Made by a program: the position numbers and the translations under genes. The notes under the pieces are model-generated. The model worked only from the letters and a program-made list of their open reading frames with translations, was not told the origin of the DNA and did not search any database. A stretch of DNA of 64,000 bases, taken from NCBI GenBank assembly GCA_963802795.1, contig CAWDJV010000005.1, positions 124,001 through 188,000 on the forward strand. The letters run 5' to 3'. This DNA is from JAIBJN01 sp963802795 (lineage in GTDB: Bacteria > Actinomycetota > Thermoleophilia > Gaiellales > Gaiellaceae). Positions 16,839 to 25,111 of this stretch are shown piece after piece. Each line of letters begins with the position of its first letter. The stretch's first letter is position 1.

Positions 16839-17129
16839 CTATTCAGTTTTCGTGAGCGTCTCGCCCGGCGGCAGACGCAGGATGCCCGCCAGCCGTGGCC
16901 GGGCTTCGAGCTCCGCGAGCAAGCGCTCGAGATCGCGCCCTCGCAGGGTCACGGGCCCTCGTCGGACCGTGCCGCCGGTCGAGTACGCGAAGCGAACGAG
17001 CTCACCCCCCTTCTCGTCCTCGAGAAGCTGGACGATCGTCTCGAAGCGGCGGGAGCCCGCGCGCTGCGCCACGCGGAGCTCCTCGACCACGGTCGTCCGG
17101 CCCCACGGAGTTTCGGCCTTCGTCGCCAT
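16839..17129 (-). CDS. conserved-looking hypothetical protein
   Basis: I start this 96-residue protein at the ATG at 17127-17129. It begins MATKAETPWGRTTVVEELRV and contains FAYSTGGTVRRGPVTLR. It looks like a small soluble alpha/beta protein, perhaps nucleic-acid-binding given its charge, but I do not recognise the family. The longer open frame upstream is low-complexity. TACGGT lies 6 bases before the ATG, the same leaderless arrangement as at purD. It is convergent with purQ, with 8 bases between the stops. Confidence 0.65.
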   Translation of the reverse strand: MATKAETPWGRTTVVEELRVAQRAGSRRFETIVQLLEDEKGGELVRFAYSTGGTVRRGPVTLRGRDLERLLAELEARPRLAGILRLPPGETLTKTE

Positions 17130-17135
17130 GCGACG

Positions 17136-17141
17136 ACCGTA
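17136..17141 (-). promoter_or_regulatory. -10 hexamer of the 96-residue hypothetical gene, leaderless
   Basis: On the minus strand TACGGT ends 6 bases before the ATG at 17129; no Shine-Dalgarno lies between them. Confidence 0.5.
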
Positions 17142-17172
17142 ACCGCGCAAAGCGCGCGAGTGTGTGACCGTT

Positions 17173-17190
17173 CGTGACGACATCGTCACG
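17173..17190. promoter_or_regulatory. palindrome upstream of sodC
   Basis: Inverted repeat CGTGACGA / TCGTCACG with a 2-base centre. It lies 14 bases upstream of TAAGGAT (17204-17210), a possible -10 for sodC, and so overlaps the expected -35. It may be a repressor or activator site. Confidence 0.45.
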
Positions 17191-17348
17191 AGGCGGCGAC
17201 GTGTAAGGATGCCGCGGTCCATCCGTTCCGCAGCCGGGCAGCTCTCCCCAAGGGCGCTTCGGATCGGAGGGGGCGGCGGGGTGCTGCTGCACGCCGCAAA
17301 GGGGAGAGCACGCGGTGGGACGGCCAAACGGATCGAAGGAGGCCAGGC

Positions 17349-17933
17349 ATGCCTATCCGGTTCCGCTCTAGGAAGGCGCTGCTCGCCGGCGCCGTGCTCG
17401 CCCTGGCGGCAGGCGCCCTGACGGCGCCGCTCTACGCCGTCGAAGGCAGCGGATCCTCGTCAAGCAACCACGTCAAGGTGGAGCTCGCGAACGCGAGCGG
17501 CGCCGACGTCGGTTTCGTCAAGTTGACCAAGCAGGGCGGGAAGGTGATCGTCCGCGGCGAGATCGAAGGTCTCACCCCGGGGTTCCACGGCTTCCACGTC
17601 CATGCGGTCGGCGAGTGCGTGGCACCGTTCACCTCGGCGGGCGGCCACTACAACCCCGCCGGCGTGGGCCACGGCTCGCACGCTGGGGACATGCCCAGCC
17701 TGCTCGTCCTGGACGACGGCAGCGCCGAGGGTCAGTTCTCCACCGACAACTTCTCGATCGCCGAGCTCTTCGACGCCGACGGATCGGCGATCATCGTCCA
17801 CGCCGGCCCCGACAACTTCGCCAACATCCCGACTCGCTATCAGTCGACCACCGAAGGAGTCTTCGGACCAGACTCGGCGACGCTTGCGACCGGCGACGCA
17901 GGCGCCCGCGTCGCCTGCGGCGTCGTGGACTAG
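17349..17933 (+). CDS. sodC: secreted Cu/Zn superoxide dismutase
   Basis: A 194-residue protein starting with a basic N-region and a hydrophobic signal segment (residues 9-28), so it is exported. The copper and zinc ligands are visible: HGFHVHAVGEC near residue 80, GGHYNP near residue 98, GHGSHAGDMPSL near residue 110 and IIVHAG near residue 143. The Cys in GEC and the Cys in RVACGVVD would form the usual disulphide. It removes superoxide outside the cytoplasm. AAGGAGG precedes the ATG, so it is not leaderless, unlike several neighbours. Confidence 0.93.
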   Translation: MPIRFRSRKALLAGAVLALAAGALTAPLYAVEGSGSSSSNHVKVELANASGADVGFVKLTKQGGKVIVRGEIEGLTPGFHGFHVHAVGECVAPFTSAGGHYNPAGVGHGSHAGDMPSLLVLDDGSAEGQFSTDNFSIAELFDADGSAIIVHAGPDNFANIPTRYQSTTEGVFGPDSATLATGDAGARVACGVVD

Positions 17934-18002
17934 CTCTGGACCCGTGTCGGCGCGGGACGCCTGCCGAGCCTCCCGCGCCGGCTCGGCCCCGCCTCGGACG
18001 GA

Positions 18003-18413
18003 TCAGGCCTCGGCGTCGTCGAGGACGGTGAAGAGCGTGAGCTGCATCCCGTCGGGCGCCTCGAGCCGGACGTTTCGGTGACGCCAGGGCGTGACGGCCG
18101 GCCCGCCGACCAGCGTGGCGCCGGCAGAGACGAGCGCGCGCGCCGTCTCCTCGGAGTCCTCGACCTCGAGCGCAAGGCGCACGGGCCCGGCGACGCGCTC
18201 GCCGACCTCGACGCTGTCGATCAACTCCGCCTGGCGGACGGACAGAAGCTCGAGAGTCGCTCGCCCGGCGTCGAGGATGGCGCCGCTCCCGCTCGGCTCG
18301 TCCCAGGCAAACACCGTCGGTAGACCGAGGACGTCGCGGTAGAACGTGAGCGCCTCCTCGTAGTTCTCGATCGTCACCGCGACACGAAGCTCGCGCACCG
18401 GGCTAGTCGGCAT
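18003..18413 (-). CDS. VOC-family (glyoxalase-fold) protein
   Basis: A 136-residue single VOC module: ALTFYRDVLGLPTVF near residue 20, a central GAILDAGRATLELL, and a C-terminal NVRLEAPDGMQLTLFTVLD. Members bind a metal and act on small molecules or confer resistance; the substrate cannot be inferred. TAGCGT lies 6 bases before the ATG, suggesting a leaderless message. Confidence 0.8.
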   Translation of the reverse strand: MPTSPVRELRVAVTIENYEEALTFYRDVLGLPTVFAWDEPSGSGAILDAGRATLELLSVRQAELIDSVEVGERVAGPVRLALEVEDSEETARALVSAGATLVGGPAVTPWRHRNVRLEAPDGMQLTLFTVLDDAEA

Positions 18414-18419
18414 GCATTC

Positions 18420-18425
18420 ACGCTA
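18420..18425 (-). promoter_or_regulatory. -10 hexamer of the VOC gene, leaderless
   Basis: TAGCGT on the minus strand ends 6 bases before the ATG at 18413. Confidence 0.5.
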
Positions 18426-18535
18426 CCGGCTCGCCGGCGAGCGCGTGGGCGCCTGGTTGAAGGAGCCTTCGGGCCAGGAACGTCAGCCCGGAAGAGGCCC
18501 GTCGCACGCGAGCGCGTCCTTCCCGGAAGGAACCG

Positions 18536-18913
18536 CTAAGAGGGCGCGCGCTCGATGAGCTCGACTCGATAGCCGTCCGGATCTCTGACGAAGCACAGCA
18601 GCGAGCCGCCCTCCCGCACCGTGTAGGGCGGTTTCTCCGGCTCGATGCCCTGCGCCGCGAGGCGCTCCAGGGTCGCGTGGATGTCGTCCACCGTCACCGC
18701 GACGTGGCCGTAGCCGCTGCCGAGCTCGTACGAGTCGACCCCGAAGTTGTAGGTCAGCTCCAACCGGTCGCCGTCGCCCGGGAGGCCCATGAAGATGTTG
18801 AGAGCCTCGTCGCGGATCGGGAGCCGGCGGCGCTCCTCGAAGCCGAGCGCCTCGTAGAACGCGACCGACCGCTCCGGCTCGGTGATGCGGTAGCAGGTGT
18901 GGATGAGCTCCAT
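18536..18913 (-). CDS. lactoylglutathione lyase-like protein (glyoxalase I family)
   Basis: A 125-residue protein with the GloA layout: MELIHTCYRITEPERSVAFY at the start with the first metal His, LELTYN near residue 52, GYGHVAVTVDD near residue 68 and DPDGYRVELIE at the end, giving a His/Glu/His/Glu metal set. It would isomerise the hemithioacetal of methylglyoxal and a thiol cofactor; in actinobacteria the thiol need not be glutathione. GAGGAGG lies about 9 bases before the ATG. Confidence 0.85.
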   Translation of the reverse strand: MELIHTCYRITEPERSVAFYEALGFEERRRLPIRDEALNIFMGLPGDGDRLELTYNFGVDSYELGSGYGHVAVTVDDIHATLERLAAQGIEPEKPPYTVREGGSLLCFVRDPDGYRVELIERAPS

Positions 18914-19001
18914 CTACGGTGCCTCCTCGGGTTCTCGAGTCTCCCCAGGTTCCTGGATCAGCGCCGCCGACCGCTGGTGTTCCATGGCGCGAGCCTACCC
19001 T

Positions 19002-19931
19002 TCACGCCCGCGGGGTCGCCGGCTCGGGCCCCGGTTCCCGCCCCCGGCGGCGCAGGAGGCGGACGGCGCCCGAGCCGAGCGCGACTCCCGCGAGGATCAG
19101 CATGAGCCCGAGCGCCGCGTTGAGCGTCACCTGCTCGTCGAGGATGAGGACGCCGTAGACGAGCGCGACGGGCGGGAGCAGGTAGGTGACGAGGGACGCG
19201 CGCGCGGCCCCGTAGCGGTTGAGCAGGCGGTAGAAGAAGAGCAGAGCGATCGCCGTCCCGAAGACCCCAAGCGCGACGATCGAGCCGATCGCCTCCCAGC
19301 TCGGCACCTCCGCCGGAAGCTGGAAGGCCGCGATCGGGAGCAGGATGACGGCGCCGGCGATCGACGAGGCCGTGGCCACGACCACGGGCGACGTTGCCGA
19401 GAAGTTGTGCTGGACGAAGTGGTTCGCGGCCGCGTAGCAGAACGACGCGACGACGATCGCAAGCGTGCCGGCAACCACCCACCAGCCGCGCTCCGGGTGC
19501 AGGCCGGTCAGGACGCCGACGCCCGCGAGCCCGACGAGGATGCCCGCGAGGCGCACGCCGCCGACGCGCTCGCTCGGGTTGAAGCGAAACGCGAGCAGGA
19601 CGACGAAGATCGGCACCGTGGCGTTGGCGATCGCCGCGACCCCGGAGTCCACGTACTTCTCGCCCCACGCGATGAGCGTGAACGGCAGCGCCGCGTTCAG
19701 GAGGCCGACGGTGAACACTTGCCACCAGCCCATGGCCCGCATCTCCGCGACCCCCTCTCGCCCCCCGAAGCGCCAGAGGAGCACGGGAAGGAGCACCGCG
19801 ACGGCGAGCACGAGGCGGAAGAACATCATCGCCGTGGGCTCGACCTCGTCGACCGCGACCTTGATGAAGAGGTACGACGCGCCCCAGATCGAGGCGACGA
19901 CGGCGAGCAGAGGCACGTATCCCCGGACCAC
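19002..19931 (-). CDS. EamA/DMT-family transporter
   Basis: A 309-residue protein with ten hydrophobic segments in two EamA halves. The first half has WGASYLFIKVAV near residue 16 and EKYVDSGVAAIANATVP near residue 92. The second has ASLVTYLLPPVALVYGVLILDE near residue 240. Such carriers export amino acids or other metabolites. The start is a GTG 6 bases after TAGCCT, without a clear ribosome binding site. It is divergent from purL across 65 bases. Confidence 0.88.
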   Translation of the reverse strand: MVRGYVPLLAVVASIWGASYLFIKVAVDEVEPTAMMFFRLVLAVAVLLPVLLWRFGGREGVAEMRAMGWWQVFTVGLLNAALPFTLIAWGEKYVDSGVAAIANATVPIFVVLLAFRFNPSERVGGVRLAGILVGLAGVGVLTGLHPERGWWVVAGTLAIVVASFCYAAANHFVQHNFSATSPVVVATASSIAGAVILLPIAAFQLPAEVPSWEAIGSIVALGVFGTAIALLFFYRLLNRYGAARASLVTYLLPPVALVYGVLILDEQVTLNAALGLMLILAGVALGSGAVRLLRRRGREPGPEPATPRA

Positions 19932-19937
19932 CCTCTG

Positions 19938-19943
19938 AGGCTA
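19938..19943 (-). promoter_or_regulatory. -10 hexamer of the EamA gene, leaderless
   Basis: TAGCCT on the minus strand ends 6 bases before the GTG at 19931. Confidence 0.5.
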
Positions 19944-19996
19944 CCTACGGGGCCTTCGCGCTCGGTCCTCCCCGGGCGTTAGAGTGGGAGTCTCCT

Positions 19997-22099
19997 TTGA
20001 GCTTCGTGGCGGAACAGCCGCTCCACCGCGCGCTCGGTCTCACAGACGGGGAGTTCGACCGTATCCGGGGTCTTCTCGGGCGCGACCCGAACGACTTCGA
20101 GCTCGGCGTCTTCTCCCTCCTCTGGTCCGAGCACTGCGGCTACAAGCACACCGCGCGGCTGCTCGCCCGCTTCCCGACCGAGGGGCCTTTGGTGCTCCAA
20201 GGTCCCGGCGAGAACGCCGGCGTCGTCGACCTCGGCGACGGACAGGCGTGCGCCTTCAAGGTTGAGAGCCACAACCATCCTTCGGCGGTGGAGCCCTTCC
20301 AGGGAGCAGCGACGGGGGTAGGCGGGATCCTCCGCGACATCGTCGCCATGGGCGCGCGACCCATAGCCCTGCTCGACGGGCTCCGCTTCGGTGAGCCGGG
20401 CTTCGACTTCGCGCGTGCCGTCGGCGGGATCGGCCATTACGGCAACTGCGTCGGCGTTCCGACGGTCGGAGGCGAGGCCGTCTTCGAGCACGAGTACCGG
20501 CAGAACCCGCTCGTGAACGCGATGTGCGTCGGCCTTCTGCCCGCGGAGCGCCTCACCCGGGCGCGGGCGAGCGGAACGGGCAATCTCGTCGTCCTCTACG
20601 GCGCGACGACAGGCAGGGACGGGATCGGCGGCGCGAGCGTGCTCGCGAGCCAGGAGCTCTCCGACGAGGACGACGACAAGCGGCCGTCGGTGCAGATCGG
20701 CGATCCCTTCACGGGCAAGAAGCTCATCGAGGCGAGCCTCGAGCTGGTCGAGCAGGGGGTCGTCGAGTCCCTCCAGGACCTCGGCGCCGCCGGCCTCGCG
20801 TCGTCCCTCTCCGAGATGGCCGGCCGCGGCGGCGCCGGTATCGACGTCCACCTCGACCGCGTTCCCCTACGCGAGGCCGACCTGGAGCCCGTCGAGATCA
20901 TGATCTCCGAGAGCCAGGAGCGGATGGTGGCCGTGGTCACGCCCGGGCGCCTCGACGCCGTCGAGGAGGTCTGCGGCCGCTGGGAGCTCGAGTGCGCCGC
21001 GATCGGCGAGGTGACGGACTCGGGTGAGCTGAGGGCGTACTTCGAGGAGGAGCTCGTGGGCGCGATCGCGGTGAGCCACCTCACCGAGGAGACTCCCCGC
21101 TACGAGGTCGAGACGCTCGAGCGGCCACTCGAGCCGCCGATCGAGCACGCGCCGATCCCTGCCGAGCGGGACGACCTGCTCGCGCTCCTCGCCTCGCCCA
21201 ACGTGAGGAGCCGGCGGCCGGTCTTCGAGCGCTACGACCATCTGGTCGGCTCCCGCACCGTTCGCCGGCCTGGCCTGGACGCGGCGGTGCTCAGGCTGCG
21301 GCCCTCGCTCCGCGGGCTCGCCGTCTCCCTCGACGGCCCCGGCCGCGCCGCCGCGTTGGATCCCCGCTCCGCAGGCGCCCGCGCCGTCCTCGAGTCGGCG
21401 CGCAACGTCGCCTGCGCTGGAGGCCGGCCGCTGGCGATCACCGACTGCCTCAACTTCGGGAGCCCGGAGAAGCCCGAGGTCGCGTGGGAGCTCGTCGAGG
21501 CGATCGACGGCATGGCGCGGGCCTGCGAGGCCCTCGAGCTTCCCGTCGTCTCGGGCAACGTCTCCCTCTACAACGAGACCGACGGGAGCGCGATCCCGCC
21601 GACTCCGGTGGTCGGCTGCATCGGCCTCGTCGCCGACGTGCGCGCCGTCCCCGGGAGCTGGCGCGAGGGCGATGTCGTCCTCGTCGCGGGAGACGGCGGG
21701 CTCTCCCTCGACGGCTCGGAGTACCAGGCGCGCTTCCTCGGCGGCGCGGCCGGGCTGCCCCCGCCGCCGGACTACGCGGCCGAGGCCGCTCTCGTCAGCT
21801 TCCTCTGGCGCTCGGCGCCTCTCCTCTCGGCGACGCACGACGTCTCGGACGGTGGGCTCGCCGTCGCGCTGGCCGAGCTCGCGCTCCACTCGGGAGTCGG
21901 CGCGGAGCTCGACATCGACGCCGACGCCGTCGAGTGGTTCGGCGAGGGCGCGGGCCGGGCGGTCGTCGCCTGCCCGCCCGAGCAAGCCGGCGGACTCGAA
22001 GGGGCGCCCCTTCGTCGAATCGGCGTCGTCGGCGGCAGGAGGATCCTCGGTATCCCGCTCGCTGAGCTGCGCGAGGCGTACGAAGGAGGCCCGGCGTAG
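19997..22099 (+). CDS. purL: FGAM synthase large subunit PurL
   Basis: A 700-residue small-type PurL that uses ATP and PurQ-derived ammonia to convert FGAR to FGAM. It has SEHCGYKHT near residue 42, SHNHPSAVEPFQGAATGVGG near residue 92, the GDPF metal site near residue 235, and a second AIRS-like half with GNVSLYNETDG near residue 520 and ATHDVSDGGL near residue 612. The start is a TTG (GTG at 20006 is an alternative). TAGAGT lies 11 bases upstream. purF follows directly on the stop codon. Confidence 0.94.
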   Translation: MSFVAEQPLHRALGLTDGEFDRIRGLLGRDPNDFELGVFSLLWSEHCGYKHTARLLARFPTEGPLVLQGPGENAGVVDLGDGQACAFKVESHNHPSAVEPFQGAATGVGGILRDIVAMGARPIALLDGLRFGEPGFDFARAVGGIGHYGNCVGVPTVGGEAVFEHEYRQNPLVNAMCVGLLPAERLTRARASGTGNLVVLYGATTGRDGIGGASVLASQELSDEDDDKRPSVQIGDPFTGKKLIEASLELVEQGVVESLQDLGAAGLASSLSEMAGRGGAGIDVHLDRVPLREADLEPVEIMISESQERMVAVVTPGRLDAVEEVCGRWELECAAIGEVTDSGELRAYFEEELVGAIAVSHLTEETPRYEVETLERPLEPPIEHAPIPAERDDLLALLASPNVRSRRPVFERYDHLVGSRTVRRPGLDAAVLRLRPSLRGLAVSLDGPGRAAALDPRSAGARAVLESARNVACAGGRPLAITDCLNFGSPEKPEVAWELVEAIDGMARACEALELPVVSGNVSLYNETDGSAIPPTPVVGCIGLVADVRAVPGSWREGDVVLVAGDGGLSLDGSEYQARFLGGAAGLPPPPDYAAEAALVSFLWRSAPLLSATHDVSDGGLAVALAELALHSGVGAELDIDADAVEWFGEGAGRAVVACPPEQAGGLEGAPLRRIGVVGGRRILGIPLAELREAYEGGPA

Positions 22100-23485
22100 A
22101 TGTGCGGGGTCTTCGGCATCCACGCGCCCGATCGCGACGTCGCCCGGCTCTCGTACTTCGGCCTCTTCGCCCTCCAGCATCGCGGGCAGGAGTCGGCCGG
22201 AATCGCCGTCTCGGACGGCGAGCGCCTCACCGCGCTCCGGGACATGGGCCTCGTCACCCAGGTCTTCTCCGAGCAGAAGCTCCGCGGCCTGCGCGGTCAG
22301 ACGGCCATCGGCCACTGCCGCTACTCGACCACGGGCTCGACGCACTGGGCGAACGCGCAGCCGATCGTCCAGCACGGCCCGGCCCGCACGGTTGCGCTGG
22401 CGCACAACGGGAACCTCACGAACACGGGCGAGCTCCGAGCCGAGCTGCTGCGCACCGGCGCCAAGCTCTCCTCCACGTCCGACACCGAGGTGATTGCGGC
22501 GCTGGTCGCCCGCGACGAGCGGCCGCTCGAGGAAGCGGTGGCGGCGACGATGGCGCGCATCGAGGGCGCGTTCGCGGCGGTGCTCCTCTCGGAGGGAAAG
22601 CTCGTCGGCTTCCGCGATCCCGACGGGATCCGGCCGCTCGCGCTCGGGAAGCTCGACGGCGACTGGCTGCTCGCCTCCGAAGGGTGCGCGTTCGACCTGA
22701 TCGGCGCCGAGCACGTACGCGAGCTGCGGCCGGGCGAGCTCGTGGTCGCTGGGCCCGGGGGCCTGCACGAGGAGCAGGCCGTCGAGCCGCGCGACGGCGG
22801 CGCGCTCTGCATCTTCGAGTTCATCTACTTCGCGCGCCCGGACTCGACCCTGCGCGGCGTCGAGCTGCACGGGGCGCGCGTGCGGATGGGTGAGCGGCTC
22901 GCAGCCGAGGCGCCGGTCGACGCCGATCTGGTCATCGGGATCCCCGACTCCGGGACGCCCGCCGCGATCGGCTTCGCGCACGCGAGCGGGATCCCGTTCC
23001 AGGAAGGGCTGATCAAGAACCGCTACGTGGGGCGCACGTTCATCCAGCCCGACCAGGGCCTGCGCGAGCGCGGTGTCCGCATGAAGTTCAACCCGCTCGG
23101 CGAGGTGCGCGGAAAGCGCGTCGTCGCGGTCGACGACTCGATCGTGCGCGGCTCGACCACCCGGCAGATCGTGGCAACGCTCTTCGAGGCCGGTGCGCTC
23201 GAGGTGCACGTGCGCATCTCGTCGCCGCCGATCGTCTCCCCCTGCTTCTACGGGATCGACATGGCCAACGAGGACGAGCTGATCGCGGCCGGCCGCGAGG
23301 TCGAGGACGTCCGCGAGGAGATCGGCGCCACGAGCCTGGCGTACCTCTCCTTGGAGGCCCTGCAGGAGGCGACGCGCCGCCCGGCCGACTCCTTCTGCCG
23401 CGCCTGCCTGACGAAGAGCTATCCCACGCGGATTCCCGAGAGCCTCCGCCTGGCGAAGCTCCGCTTCGAGCAGACGCGCGCGTAG
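22100..23485 (+). CDS. purF: amidophosphoribosyltransferase
   Basis: A 461-residue enzyme making phosphoribosylamine from PRPP and glutamine, the first committed step. Cys2 follows Met directly, so no long propeptide is removed. The PRPP loop VVAVDDSIVRGSTTRQ lies near residue 340. Four cysteines (in ALCIFEF, SPCFYG and CRAC near 433/436) are placed as in the Bacillus-type enzyme that carries an oxygen-sensitive 4Fe-4S cluster. The ATG immediately follows the purL stop. Confidence 0.95.
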   Translation: MCGVFGIHAPDRDVARLSYFGLFALQHRGQESAGIAVSDGERLTALRDMGLVTQVFSEQKLRGLRGQTAIGHCRYSTTGSTHWANAQPIVQHGPARTVALAHNGNLTNTGELRAELLRTGAKLSSTSDTEVIAALVARDERPLEEAVAATMARIEGAFAAVLLSEGKLVGFRDPDGIRPLALGKLDGDWLLASEGCAFDLIGAEHVRELRPGELVVAGPGGLHEEQAVEPRDGGALCIFEFIYFARPDSTLRGVELHGARVRMGERLAAEAPVDADLVIGIPDSGTPAAIGFAHASGIPFQEGLIKNRYVGRTFIQPDQGLRERGVRMKFNPLGEVRGKRVVAVDDSIVRGSTTRQIVATLFEAGALEVHVRISSPPIVSPCFYGIDMANEDELIAAGREVEDVREEIGATSLAYLSLEALQEATRRPADSFCRACLTKSYPTRIPESLRLAKLRFEQTRA

Positions 23486-23524
23486 CCGGGCCCGGCTCGG
23501 GCGACCGGACGGGCCGGACACGGC

Positions 23525-23550
23525 GAGGGGCGGCGTCGCCGCCGCCCCTC
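23525..23550. terminator. bidirectional hairpin between purF and the LVIVD gene
   Basis: Perfect 11-bp stem (GAGGGGCGGCG with CGCCGCCCCTC) and a TCGC loop, placed between two convergent stop codons. Confidence 0.6.
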
Positions 23551-23574
23551 CGGAACGACCTGAGCGCCGCTCTC

Positions 23575-25010
23575 CTACCCGACGGGCCCGACCTGGGTCT
23601 GCGGGTTGAGCCGCGGGAACTTCTTCGCCCCCGCGGTGGCGTTGCTCGACAGGCGGAAGACGTTGAGGCCCTCCGTGATGTTCGTCTCGTAGATGAAGTT
23701 GTTGTACCAGTAGCTGCCCCACGCCCCGCCGAGGCTGAGGTCGATCCCGCCCGCCTCGAGCGCGTCCGTGCAGCAGGGGATGGGCGGCGGGTCAGACCAC
23801 GCGACCGTCTTCGGGCTCGCCGGGTTCGTGAAGTCGACGACCCACGTGCCCGCCTGGTAGGCGCCCGTGGTCAGGACGTCGCGCTTCCCGGTCGGGACGA
23901 TGCTGTAGTTGTGAATCGTGCAGTTCTCGAGCGTCGTCTGGGGACGCGGGAGGACCCACTTCCCGAGCAGGTCGCCGGACTCCGTGTCGAAGAAGAAGAT
24001 GCTCTTCATGTCGGCCGTCTGGACGCCCGGCTCGTCGAAGGGCGCCAGCGGGGCGCCCGTCGCCAGGCAGCGCGGGAAGATGCCGCCGCCGGGCTCCCAG
24101 CCCATCACCGTGACGCTGCCATCCCACGAGAACGCGGCGGAGTGCCAGGTGGTGACGCCCGGTGCCGTGAAGTCGGTCAGCTTCGCCGGGGCGGCCGGGT
24201 CGCTGATGTCGAACACGACGGCGTGACCGGCCGCGCACACCGCGAGGTCGGTCCCCTTGTTCAGAAGCACCCCGATGTCGTGGCACGACGTGTGAGCCCT
24301 GCCGGGTCGAGGCCGAGTGGCACATCGGCGAGGAGCGCCGCGTCTTCTGGCGAGTCCAGGGGAACCTCGATGATCTGGAACTTGTTGTGGGGCTCGGAGC
24401 ACTGGTGGCCCCAGACCGTGTCGCCTGCGGCGTACTCCGGGCCGACGGAGCTGTTCGCGACGTAGATGAGGACGCGATCGTTCGCCGGGTCCGGCACGAC
24501 CGTATGCGTGTGCGACCCGCAGTCGGTGGCCACGGCCGTCACGAGGTCGTCCGCGCTCGCCTTCTTCGGGTCGTCCACCTGGAAGATCTGAACACCCTCG
24601 AAGCCCGCACCGTCGGCGAACTCGTCGGTGCACGTCTCCTCGGGCGTGTCGGCCACCACCGGCAGATCGATGGAGCGGAACACGAGGTTGCCATAGACGC
24701 CGATGTCGCCCTGCTCGACGCCGCAGTCCACCTCGGCGAGCACCTTGGGGTTGCCCGGCGCCGCGATGTTGATCGTGCGGAACCCGCCGATCCAGGTGCC
24801 CTGGTAGGCGATCTTGCCCTGGAACGCCGCGTCGGTGAAGAACGCCTCCCCGAAGGTCTCGACCGGCCGGTTGTCGTTCGTGTCGCCCATTGGGTGGAAG
24901 TTCTTGGTTCTCGGATCGTTGTCGTGCCCCGCGACGGCCGCCGACGCCGTCACGAGCAGGACGCCGCCGAGGACCAGCCCGTACAAGAGGGCTCGTGTCG
25001 GACGTCTCAT
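23575..25010 (-). CDS. secreted LVIVD-repeat beta-propeller protein, frameshifted
   Basis: The ATG at 25008-25010, with GGGGAG upstream, opens a signal peptide (MRRPTRALLYGLVLGGVLL to VAG) and several LVIVD-type blades (FRTINIAAPGNPKVLAEVD, GVQIFQVDDPKK). At the GGG run at 24297-24299 homology moves to another frame, which continues HTSCHDIGVLLNKG, AVVFDISDPAAPAKLTD and TWVVDFTNPASPK to a stop at 23575. Restoring one G gives DPAGAHTSCHD and an uninterrupted protein of about 478 residues. It is probably extracellular; LVIVD proteins are thought to act in surface binding. The mutation or sequencing slip lies in a homopolymer. Confidence 0.75.
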
Positions 25011-25111
25011 CAGTGCTCCCCTTTCCCGTAAGTGGAGATGACCACCCGAAGAACGATCCTTACCCTCCCAGCGGGAGGCTGTCAAGCCGTAGAGATCCCC
25101 ACGGCCGCGGA

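Noticed and set aside
20867..23722. 951-residue minus-strand open frame opposite purL-purF
   Set aside because: It is antisense to two certain purine genes, and the translation is Arg/Glu/Asp-rich low-complexity sequence typical of high-GC shadows.
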